Shown here: positions 16,442 to 23,820 of the stretch, one piece after another
Layout: each line of letters begins with the position of its first letter
How positions within the stretch are numbered: the first letter of the stretch is position 1
DNA from: Planctomycetota bacterium
GTDB lineage: Bacteria > Planctomycetota > UBA1135 > GCA-002686595
Reading direction: 5' to 3'
Assembly (NCBI GenBank): GCA_028823345.1
Contig: JAPKBR010000039.1
Span: 1 to 32,157, forward strand
DNA length: 32,157 nucleotides
Notes under the pieces: model-generated
Database searches by the model: none
What the model was told of the DNA's origin: nothing
Seen by the model: the letters and a program-made list of their open reading frames with translations, nothing else
Made by a program: the position numbers and the translations under genes

Positions 16442-17938
16442 TCATGCCAGAGGAGGGCCACCCTTGCGGGATGAAAGCGTGTTTGAAACAGAAGGGGACA
16501 CGACCCTGCGCGGCCAAAGCCAACTCCCAGCAATGGTTCCCAGTGTCGCTGCAAGGAAACCAAAGGCCCCGGGCAGAAGCCCCCCGAGCACAGGGGTCAT
16601 GGCCGCAGGAGCCGGGCCCTCGGCCAGTCCCAAGCACACCCAGAGGGCCAGATTCCCGAGGGCCATCCCAGCCAGGGCTCCACCCGCGCTGCAGCGTTGC
16701 CAACGCAGGCCCAAGAGCAGCAGGGGAAAGAGAGTCACATAACCGGAAAATGCGACCGCTGCAGAAGAGAAAATCGAACCCGGCACGTAGCGCCAAACCA
16801 CGAAGACCATCCCCGCCACCACCAAGCCAAACAAACGCCCCCGGCGTACCTCCACCCGGTTGTCCGAGGCCGGCCGCATCACATCCCGGCTCAACATGGA
16901 GCCCAGGGTCAAGAGTTGCGCGTCCAAGGTGCTCATCACCGCCGCCAACACCGCCACCAAACCCAAGGCTCCCAGGGTCGGCGGCAAGACCTCGCCCGAG
17001 ATCATGGCAAAGATCTGGTCCGACTCGCGGCCCACCAACCCGGGAAACAAATCCCGACCCAGCAAACCGAGTAACACCGCCGGCAGCCAAAGGGCCACCA
17101 AAGCAAAGGGATAGAGCAACGCCACCCGCCGAATGGACGGAGCATTCTTGGCGGCGATGAGACGCACCAACATGTGAGGGAAACTGATCACCGTCAGACT
17201 GATCACCAGGCTCCAGGAGAGCAACGCGCCACCCCCATACAACCCATGGTCCGGTCGGGCTAAGAGGCGTCCCCCATCGACCTCACCCAAGCGCTCGAAC
17301 ACGGCGCTCCAGCCACCCACGGCCCGGGCCCCCACCCAGGCTGCGGCGACCATGAAACCCATGAACAAGGCTCCTTGCAAAACGTTGGTCCAAGCAGTGG
17401 CGCGCATGCCCCCAAGGGAGGTGTAAAGCAACGCCAACCCCAAGATCAGGGACCCACCCCAAGCCATCGGCAAGCCTCCCTCACTGGCGAAAAACAAACT
17501 GCGCGCGCCGCCCTCTACCGCGGTCGCCATGTAGGGCAAGGTGTACAGGAAAAACACCGCAAATAGAGCCCAACCCACACCTCGGTGATCCAAGAGGCGC
17601 GCATACAACTCCGCCGGCGTCAAAGCGCCTAAGCGTCGCGCCTCCCGCCGAGCGGGTAAACCGATCGCCCAAAAACTCAAAGGGATCCCAAGGGCAACGA
17701 TGGGCACGTTCAGTCCAAACACCGCCAAACCGTCGTGATAGGCCAAACCGGGGACCCCCACCAAGACAAAGGGCGTGCAGTTGGTGCCAAAGAGCGCCAT
17801 GAACAACACGACAGATCCGAGGCCCGAACCCGCTAGAAAATAATCCTCTGGTGAGCGACCCGCCCGGCGCGCGGCAAGCACACCGATGGCCAGCAGCGCG
17901 ACTACATACAGGCTGAGGAAAACAAAGGGTAGGGTCAT
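16442..17938 (-). CDS. Sodium/solute symporter (SSS family)
   Basis: This 498-residue inner-membrane transporter has about 13 hydrophobic segments. Family features are the N-terminal SPEDYFLAGSGLGSVVLFMALFGTN, the LYTSLGGMRATAWTNVLQGA segment, and ATVLDAQLL-like MSTLDAQLLTLGSMLSRDV around the sodium-binding helix. Substrate cannot be read from sequence; pantothenate, acetate, proline and sugars are all known for the family. Its ATG overlaps the stop of a 77-residue membrane protein (ATGA), as with the PanF/YhdT-type pairing, so the two probably act together. Confidence 0.88.
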   Translation of the reverse strand: MTLPFVFLSLYVVALLAIGVLAARRAGRSPEDYFLAGSGLGSVVLFMALFGTNCTPFVLVGVPGLAYHDGLAVFGLNVPIVALGIPLSFWAIGLPARREARRLGALTPAELYARLLDHRGVGWALFAVFFLYTLPYMATAVEGGARSLFFASEGGLPMAWGGSLILGLALLYTSLGGMRATAWTNVLQGALFMGFMVAAAWVGARAVGGWSAVFERLGEVDGGRLLARPDHGLYGGGALLSWSLVISLTVISFPHMLVRLIAAKNAPSIRRVALLYPFALVALWLPAVLLGLLGRDLFPGLVGRESDQIFAMISGEVLPPTLGALGLVAVLAAVMSTLDAQLLTLGSMLSRDVMRPASDNRVEVRRGRLFGLVVAGMVFVVWRYVPGSIFSSAAVAFSGYVTLFPLLLLGLRWQRCSAGGALAGMALGNLALWVCLGLAEGPAPAAMTPVLGGLLPGAFGFLAATLGTIAGSWLWPRRVVSPSVSNTLSSRKGGPPLA

Positions 17939-18168
17939 GACTCGCCGCCCCCCGCGTCTTCCGATGGCTCTTCACGACGCCACACCAAAGCCGAAAAGAA
18001 GAACAACCAAACCGTTGCCAGGGCGACCCAAAGCAATCGGAAAGCGAGCTCCCCCGGCAGGAACCAGAACACAGCCTGGGGTCCGGGGGCCACGAAGAAG
18101 TGCGACGCCAACAGACCTATGGCGGATGCAATCAAAACGAAGAGGACCAGAGGACGTGGGACAAGCAC
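17935..18168 (-). CDS. Small two-helix membrane protein paired with the symporter
   Basis: This 77-residue protein has two hydrophobic helices (about residues 7-24 and 42-62) and a charged C-terminus (WRREEPSEDAGGGES). Small proteins of this shape, such as DUF3311 or DUF997/YhdT, sit directly upstream of SSS transporters, and the four-base overlap with the symporter here fits that pattern. The start is a GTG; no in-frame ATG is available. A TAGACC box at 18190-18195 (minus strand) lies 21 bases upstream and could be part of the operon promoter. Confidence 0.7.
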   Translation of the reverse strand: MLVPRPLVLFVLIASAIGLLASHFFVAPGPQAVFWFLPGELAFRLLWVALATVWLFFFSALVWRREEPSEDAGGGES

Positions 18169-18312
18169 GGATCCATGGTGGGATTTTGGGGTCTAAGAAA
18201 CCAGAGCTCCCTGATAGGCGGCTGGTTTCCCCCTGGGCTCCAGCGAGAGCGCAGGTGTCCCCGGCAGAGTCCACACTCCCCCGCGCCGGACCGCCAAGCC
18301 CCTCCCGTGGGG

Positions 18313-18329
18313 TTGGCACGCAACTTGAT
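18313..18329 (+). promoter_or_regulatory. Sigma54-like promoter before the PPC-domain lipoprotein
   Basis: TTGGCACG, four bases, then TTGAT matches the sigma54 consensus YTGGCACG-N4-TTGCW at every defined base except one: the -12 C is A. That C is one of the most conserved positions, so activity is uncertain. It points toward the lipoprotein/sulfatase set and would leave a leader of roughly 95 bases before the ATG at 18438. The rest of the 269-base divergent spacer (18169-18437) shows nothing else I can name. Confidence 0.3.
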
Positions 18330-18437
18330 CCTCTTCACCCGGACACCGCCGGTGACGAATACCTTTCACCAACGGCCCCTGGTGCGCTGCCGGCGGTGTC
18401 TCTTCCACCCAACCGCACCCCTTACCTGGAATCAACC

Positions 18438-19013
18438 ATGAAGCCACTCCACAACATCTTCCTGCTCGCTGGCCTGATCACATCTTGCGGCCCGATGGTT
18501 CATGTGGGAGACCCCGGCTCTGGCTCCCACTCCGGTCCCTTGCACGAGGTCGAGCTCAACGATCTACCCTGGGATACCCTGGTCTTCGATCCACTTGAGG
18601 TCGGCCAGATCCTTGACCTAGTGGGCGTGGTAGATGCGGCTCCGGGCTTTGACCTGACCGATCACTTGGGTTTTATAGCCGCCGGCCCGATGGAGGTTTT
18701 CGTGACCTTAGAAGGGGATTTCGAGGCCCTAGACCTGGATTTAGCGGTTTGGGATCCCACCACCAGCAGCTACGCCGCCAGCTGGGAGACCTCGGGATTC
18801 GTAGAAACCGCAGTATTCGCGGTGGACTCCGCGGGTCCTTTTCAGCTGGCGGTTTATTCTCCCTTCACCTCCGGTAACTGGTTCCTTCGCGTGGAAGGGC
18901 ACCCCCTGCCGGGATACAGCCCGGGAGCCGGTGAGAACCCGAGGGCAAGGATTCAATGGACACAGGCTGAGCGGGCCGGGAACTCTCCAGCCCCTGACAG
19001 AATCGCCCCCTGA
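18438..19013 (+). CDS. Lipoprotein with a PPC-like beta-sandwich domain
   Basis: This 191-residue exported lipoprotein has signal peptide lipobox LITSC. From about residue 35 the sequence EVELNDLPWDT, then a Gly/Asp-rich stretch, then VFVTLEGDFEALDLDLAVWD and a final GNWFLRVEG, follow the pattern of bacterial pre-peptidase C-terminal (PPC) domains, which are small beta-sandwiches on secreted proteins. No catalytic motif is seen, so a binding or structural role is likely. The ATG at 18438 is the start that gives a signal peptide; the open frame upstream is not protein-like. It precedes two sulfatase-fold lipoproteins by 102 bases. Confidence 0.7.
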   Translation: MKPLHNIFLLAGLITSCGPMVHVGDPGSGSHSGPLHEVELNDLPWDTLVFDPLEVGQILDLVGVVDAAPGFDLTDHLGFIAAGPMEVFVTLEGDFEALDLDLAVWDPTTSSYAASWETSGFVETAVFAVDSAGPFQLAVYSPFTSGNWFLRVEGHPLPGYSPGAGENPRARIQWTQAERAGNSPAPDRIAP

Positions 19014-19082
19014 AGGATGATCGCCCTGGTCCTGGCCAAAAAAACACTCCCCAGGCCCAGGGAACTGAAGGGGGGAAGCCGC

Positions 19083-19088
19083 TAGACT
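19083..19088 (+). promoter_or_regulatory. Candidate -10 box (TAGACT) for the sulfatase pair
   Basis: TAGACT lies 27 bases before the ATG at 19116. There is no TTGACA-like -35 at 16-18 bases upstream. Related TAGA boxes occur at similar distances before other starts in the window, including GCCGATAGAAT before the amidohydrolase, which is the reason for listing it. Confidence 0.25.
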
Positions 19089-19115
19089 CCTTGTTGTGCG
19101 CCCCGCACCCCCACA

Positions 19116-21404
19116 ATGCGTCACCTCCTCCCCACCCTCACCCTTGCCCTCTTGGGGGCCTGTGGCTCTGAGCAACTGTCTCTCAATTCTGGCCCCGGGG
19201 AGGTGCGCCATCTGGACCTGCTGGTCCCAGATGGCGGCATCCCCTCACGTCAGCCAGTCCTCATCGCACGCCACGGTGCGCCCTCCAATCCCGATGACTG
19301 GAGCGCAAAGGTCGCGGGCGATGTGGGTCCCAGGTTCGCGAAGAAGCGCCTGATGTTGCCCACTGCAAAGGGAGGAAGCTTGACCATTCCCGGGCCCCTT
19401 AAGCCCGGCTTCAATCGCATCGTGGTGGAGGGCATTTTCCAAGGTACTCACCAAAGGGTCGACCTCAGCTTGATCTCTTCCTCCGGTCGCGAGTTGCCCC
19501 TGAAAGCGCAGGTAGCCCTCCCCCTGGGTATCAGCCAATCTTTGATCTTCGACGCGCCTCAACTGCCCGTCACCCACCCCTTCCTGGAGTTGCGCGTCAA
19601 GATCAGCGGAGGCCCCTGTGCGATCCAACACGTGGACTTTTGGCAACGGCCTATGAGTTCCCACTACCCGGCCCTGGACGGCGCCGCAGACACGATCGCC
19701 ATCGGCGAGGAGGCACGCATGGGCTGGGGCCTGCCACAGGATTTCCCCATAGCTTGCGCCTTGGGCCCGATCCAAACGGGGTCTCGCCTGATCGCTTCGG
19801 CGGGCATCCTCCCGGAAACCAAAATGCGGGGCAAGAAACAAAGAGTGGTGGTCACGGTTTATGGGGACGGCTTCTCGGATGATATCGCCATCCTGGATCT
19901 CTCACTATGGAAAAGGCCGTTCCAAGACATGGACATGGACCTTTCGGAATACGCCGGGAGGGACGCCAAGGTTTCCTTCCTGTTTCAGCAGGAAGGCGCT
20001 ACCTTCGGCGCCTGCGCCTTGACCAACGTGGCGGTGTTGAACGCGGGAGTCGCGCCGCCCCTAGCGCTCTTGATCACCAGCGACACCCACCGGGGAGACC
20101 ACATGGGCTGCGCCGAGATGGGAGTCGACGTGAGCACGCCAAACCTCGATGCCCTGGGCAGTCAGGGAGTGATTTTCGAGCGCGGCTATGCCTCCACCAA
20201 CATCACGTCCCCATCCCATGCGGCCATTCTGACCGGCATTCACCCACGGGACGGCCGAGTGCTAAGCAACACCCAGCGCATGCTTGATGATGCTTGGACA
20301 CTTGGCGAGGCTTATCGTGAACAGGGCTGGTGGACCATCGCCGTGGTCACCGTACGCCACCTTGGCCCGCGCGGCACCGACATCGCCCAGGGCTTTGACA
20401 TGGTCTGGGCGCCTCTGAGCAAGCCGCCCCAGGCCGAGATCCCGGTGGCCCAAACCCGTGAATGGCTGAAAGAAGCAGCAGGGCGGCCGGTATTCATTTG
20501 GCTGCACCTGTTTGATGCCCATGATCCCTATGCCCCGCCGAAGGACTACGCGGATCGCTATTGGGATGCGGATATCGACCCCTTTGACCCGAGCTTGCCG
20601 AACCACAACTGGGAACCAGGGACGTACCCCCCCCGGCTGAAGGACCTGCGTCACACGGAATGGCCCGCCGCCCTTTATCGGGGAGAGGTCAGTTACCTCG
20701 ACAAGGAACTAGGTCGCCTCCTGAGCGAGCCCCGGGTACAGACCGGGGTCGTGGCCTTCACCGCCGACCATGGGGAAGAGTTAAACGGCATTCTTTCCCG
20801 TTTCGATCATCGTAGCCTTACCCCCTCCACCCTGCATGTGCCCCTAATCCTGACCGGGGATCAAGTCCCGCCAGGGGCGCGTGTAGCGAAGCGAGTGAAC
20901 CAACTGGACCTGGGCCGGACCATGCTGGATCTATCGGGGCTCTACGGCGTGGCATACCCCGGAACCAACCTGCTGCGACACCTCGATGCTGACGAGGATA
21001 GCAGCGATGAGCCGGTCTTCGCAATGTCGGCCCATGGGTTCAGCGCCTCGGTGACCGTGGGTCATTGGCATCTCCTGATGCAGTTGCGCAATCAGCGCGT
21101 ACCCTCGCTAGGCCAAGTCACAGCACTCCACGTGTTCCTGCATGACATTTCCAAAGACCCTCTTTGCGGCGCCAACCGGCGAGATCAAGAACCCGCCCGC
21201 ACCGAAGAAATGCTGGAACTCTTGGTGGCTTGGCTGCACGAGAAAGACCACGGCCCCCTCGTCAGCTTGCGCAACACAAGCGCAGCCGAGATTGCAGAGC
21301 TCTCCGCCCTGGGCTATTCAACCGGTGTGGAATCGGTAAAATCAGAAAAGCCCTGGTTGGCCGCACACTTGACCGCGAAAAAAATCCTGGAGCAGCAACC
21401 GTGA
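19116..21404 (+). CDS. Sulfatase-superfamily lipoprotein 1, Thr at the catalytic position
   Basis: This 762-residue exported protein has lipobox LLGAC. Residues 25-312 form an N-terminal region of unknown family rich in beta-strand-like segments. The alkaline-phosphatase/sulfatase catalytic core begins at about 315. Metal ligands are visible in TSDTHRGD (321-328) and ADHGEE (550-555), with supporting FDAHDPYAPP (466-475) and FDHR (563-566). The signature TSPSHAAILTG (364-374) has Thr364 where true sulfatases have a Cys or Ser converted to formylglycine, and His instead of Arg two residues after Pro. It is therefore more likely a phospho- or other ester hydrolase or a transferase acting at the cell surface than a classical sulfatase. 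Its stop overlaps the start of a paralogue by four bases. Confidence 0.85.
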   Translation: MRHLLPTLTLALLGACGSEQLSLNSGPGEVRHLDLLVPDGGIPSRQPVLIARHGAPSNPDDWSAKVAGDVGPRFAKKRLMLPTAKGGSLTIPGPLKPGFNRIVVEGIFQGTHQRVDLSLISSSGRELPLKAQVALPLGISQSLIFDAPQLPVTHPFLELRVKISGGPCAIQHVDFWQRPMSSHYPALDGAADTIAIGEEARMGWGLPQDFPIACALGPIQTGSRLIASAGILPETKMRGKKQRVVVTVYGDGFSDDIAILDLSLWKRPFQDMDMDLSEYAGRDAKVSFLFQQEGATFGACALTNVAVLNAGVAPPLALLITSDTHRGDHMGCAEMGVDVSTPNLDALGSQGVIFERGYASTNITSPSHAAILTGIHPRDGRVLSNTQRMLDDAWTLGEAYREQGWWTIAVVTVRHLGPRGTDIAQGFDMVWAPLSKPPQAEIPVAQTREWLKEAAGRPVFIWLHLFDAHDPYAPPKDYADRYWDADIDPFDPSLPNHNWEPGTYPPRLKDLRHTEWPAALYRGEVSYLDKELGRLLSEPRVQTGVVAFTADHGEELNGILSRFDHRSLTPSTLHVPLILTGDQVPPGARVAKRVNQLDLGRTMLDLSGLYGVAYPGTNLLRHLDADEDSSDEPVFAMSAHGFSASVTVGHWHLLMQLRNQRVPSLGQVTALHVFLHDISKDPLCGANRRDQEPARTEEMLELLVAWLHEKDHGPLVSLRNTSAAEIAELSALGYSTGVESVKSEKPWLAAHLTAKKILEQQP

Positions 21405-23770
21405 GCACCCAATACGCCCTCCTCCCTTCTGGCGCAATCATCATCACCGGGATCCTGCTGGGGCTCTCTGCCTGTGGCGGGGATTCATCGGGATTGCCCG
21501 CTGGCCCCGGCTATGTGGAACACCTGACTCTCGAATCCATCGATAACCCCACGAGCCAATCTGCGATCACGGTAGTCGAGTATATTCCCGCCAAAGGTGA
21601 TCCCCGCTGGACTGCACAGGGCACCAGACGCGGAAGGTTCATCAAGATCGTAAGGGGACCCAATCCCGAAGACCAACTGGACATCAACCGTCAGCCCGCC
21701 ATGGTTGCAGAAGGCTCCGAGCCCGTAACCGTGGCCTTGCGAGAGTCCATGGACCCGAGCAGTTTCAATTCCGTGGTGGTAGGTGTCGACACGTTTGGCG
21801 CCGTTCCCGAGAACCTTGCGGTATCGGTTTGGCAGGACGAGCGACTGATCACCCGCAGCGCTTGGGTCGAGTGTTCGTCCACGCACATAGGACCGGTGCA
21901 CTTCCTCTTCCCACTCCCGGCCCTACGTGGTCAGCTCGAGCCCATCAATGTGATTCGCGTCGAGAGTAAGGGTTTGACTTCGATGATGGCGGTCACCTCG
22001 ATTGCCACGATTCTCAGCCCCCTGGAGGACTTTACTCCCCAGATCCAGGATGGTCTGGCCATGCTGTCCGTGGACACGGAAGCTCGATCCGGCCGGTCCC
22101 TTGCCAACCACACCCCCCTACGCACATCCTTCACGGTTCCCAAGGACGCTCGTCTGCGCTTCAGCTTCGCCCTCATTCCAGCCCTGCGGCGACCCAACCA
22201 AGCTCCCGCAATCACCATGCACCTTCGCTGCGAGGGGAAAGATCCTCTCACTGAGCGCTATGCCCTGGAGAATCGCATGATGGCGCCCCTAACCTGGCAC
22301 AACCAGTCTTTGGATTTGGCGCCCTATGAGGGGCATGAGGTCCAAGTGGAGTTCCGGTTGATACTGCACCCCGACTGCAAGGAGGAGGGCTGGGCCTTTG
22401 TGGCCGAACCCATGGTTTCGGTGCAAGGCAGGGATGCTCCTACCATCCTGTTAATTACCAGCGACACCCACCGGGCGGACCACATGGGCAGCGGGGCTCT
22501 GGTGCAAACACCCCATCTGGATGCCCTCGCCAAGCGCGGGATCTACTTCGAGGACGCCCTGACCTCGACGAACGTCACCAACCCTTCGCACGTTTCGTTG
22601 ATGACCGGACTGACCCCCCGGGAAACACACATCCTGAACAACCACTCGCCCTTGCTCAGCCAGGCAGACACCCTTGCGGAGCGCTTTCATCAAGCCGGGT
22701 ACCGTTGCTTCGCCGCTGCGAGTGCCTTTCATTTGCAGCACGAGGAAAGCGGTCTGGGCCAGGGCTTTGACCGCTTGGATGCACCGGGGCGCGGCCAGCG
22801 GGACGGAGGCATCGCTGCCGATCGCCTTGAGCATTGGCTGACGGAGGCCGAGGGCGAACCGGTCTTCCTATGGCTGCATGTGTTCGACGCCCACTCGCCC
22901 TACGAACCTCCCGAGCCCTTCAACACCAGGTACTGGCCCGAGGAAAACAACGCCTTTGATCCGGCCCTGCCCCTGGGTTACCCCGAGACTGTCACGCCCC
23001 CCCCCGCCCTAAGCGGATTACGCGATCCGGAATTTGTGCGCGCCCAATACCGAGGGGGCGTGGACTATGTGGACCAAACCGTGGGCCAGATCCTCGACTT
23101 GCCGCGGCTGCAAGATGCCCTCGTAGCATTCACGGCCGACCACGGGGAGTGTTTTGGCGAACACAACGTGTGGTTCGACCATGCGGAGCTTTATCCCCCC
23201 TCGGTGCACGTGCCTTTGATCCTGGCGGGTCCCGGAGTTCCCAAAGGCCAGATTGTCTCCGGAGCCTCGCGTCAGTACGACGTGGCCCATACCCTCTTGT
23301 CCGCCGCCGAAGTCAGTTCCTCGGGCTTCCCAGGCCGCGACCTGCGCACCTTGCTTGAGACCCCCGATAAGGGTCCGCGTATGCTGATCGCCGCCCACGG
23401 CATGAGCGCCGCCATGAGCATTGACCGTTGGTATTTCATTCTGCAACTCAAAGACCACAAGGAATGGTCCCTGGCTAATTGGCGCACGGCGCACACCTTT
23501 GAACTCTTTGACCGCGAGGTAGACCCCGATTGCCTGCAAGACTTGTCCGCCATCCAACCGGAGCGTGCGGCCCTCCTGCGGCGCAAGTTGGTGGAGTGGC
23601 TCACCAGCGGACCCGAGGTGGGGCTGGGTTCTTCCCAGGCAGTGACCCCGGAACAAGCGGCGGATTTGCAAGCCCTTGGGTATGCCACGGGCGGAGAGCC
23701 GGAAAGCACCACTTGGTTCGATCCTGATTGCGCATGCGAACATTGCGCACCCTTTGCCTCGCCGCGCTGA
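21401..23770 (+). CDS. Sulfatase-superfamily lipoprotein 2, Thr at the catalytic position
   Basis: This 789-residue paralogue of the preceding gene has lipobox LSACG near residue 25. The unknown N-terminal region spans about residues 35-345. The core motifs are TSDTHRAD (353-360), TNPSHVSLMTG (393-403), FDAHSPYEPP (495-504) and ADHGECFGEH (579-588). Thr393 occupies the formylglycine position, as in the first copy. The C-terminus adds a short Cys cluster (DCACEHC) absent from copy 1. The start is GTG, overlapping the upstream TGA as GTGA; it is chosen because it gives the signal peptide, since the upstream in-frame sequence is antisense-like overlap. The two N-terminal regions are much less alike than the cores, so the pair probably acts on different substrates. 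Confidence 0.85.
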   Translation: MSTQYALLPSGAIIITGILLGLSACGGDSSGLPAGPGYVEHLTLESIDNPTSQSAITVVEYIPAKGDPRWTAQGTRRGRFIKIVRGPNPEDQLDINRQPAMVAEGSEPVTVALRESMDPSSFNSVVVGVDTFGAVPENLAVSVWQDERLITRSAWVECSSTHIGPVHFLFPLPALRGQLEPINVIRVESKGLTSMMAVTSIATILSPLEDFTPQIQDGLAMLSVDTEARSGRSLANHTPLRTSFTVPKDARLRFSFALIPALRRPNQAPAITMHLRCEGKDPLTERYALENRMMAPLTWHNQSLDLAPYEGHEVQVEFRLILHPDCKEEGWAFVAEPMVSVQGRDAPTILLITSDTHRADHMGSGALVQTPHLDALAKRGIYFEDALTSTNVTNPSHVSLMTGLTPRETHILNNHSPLLSQADTLAERFHQAGYRCFAAASAFHLQHEESGLGQGFDRLDAPGRGQRDGGIAADRLEHWLTEAEGEPVFLWLHVFDAHSPYEPPEPFNTRYWPEENNAFDPALPLGYPETVTPPPALSGLRDPEFVRAQYRGGVDYVDQTVGQILDLPRLQDALVAFTADHGECFGEHNVWFDHAELYPPSVHVPLILAGPGVPKGQIVSGASRQYDVAHTLLSAAEVSSSGFPGRDLRTLLETPDKGPRMLIAAHGMSAAMSIDRWYFILQLKDHKEWSLANWRTAHTFELFDREVDPDCLQDLSAIQPERAALLRRKLVEWLTSGPEVGLGSSQAVTPEQAADLQALGYATGGEPESTTWFDPDCACEHCAPFASPR

Positions 23771-23820
23771 GGGCTCCCCCCCATACCCGGTCAAGCGAGG
23801 AAACACTTCGCTGGACAGGG

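Noticed and set aside
4043..19002. A 15-base string, CAGCCCCTGACAGAA, at 4043-4057 and again at 18988-19002
   Set aside because: A single repeated 15-mer is expected by chance in 32 kb of biased composition, and the two sites have unrelated positions (ruvA-serA gap and inside a lipoprotein gene).
23771..23820. Weak inverted repeat AGCGA...TCGCT between convergent genes as a terminator
   Set aside because: Five-base stem, no U-tract, and a loop of nine bases; not convincing.
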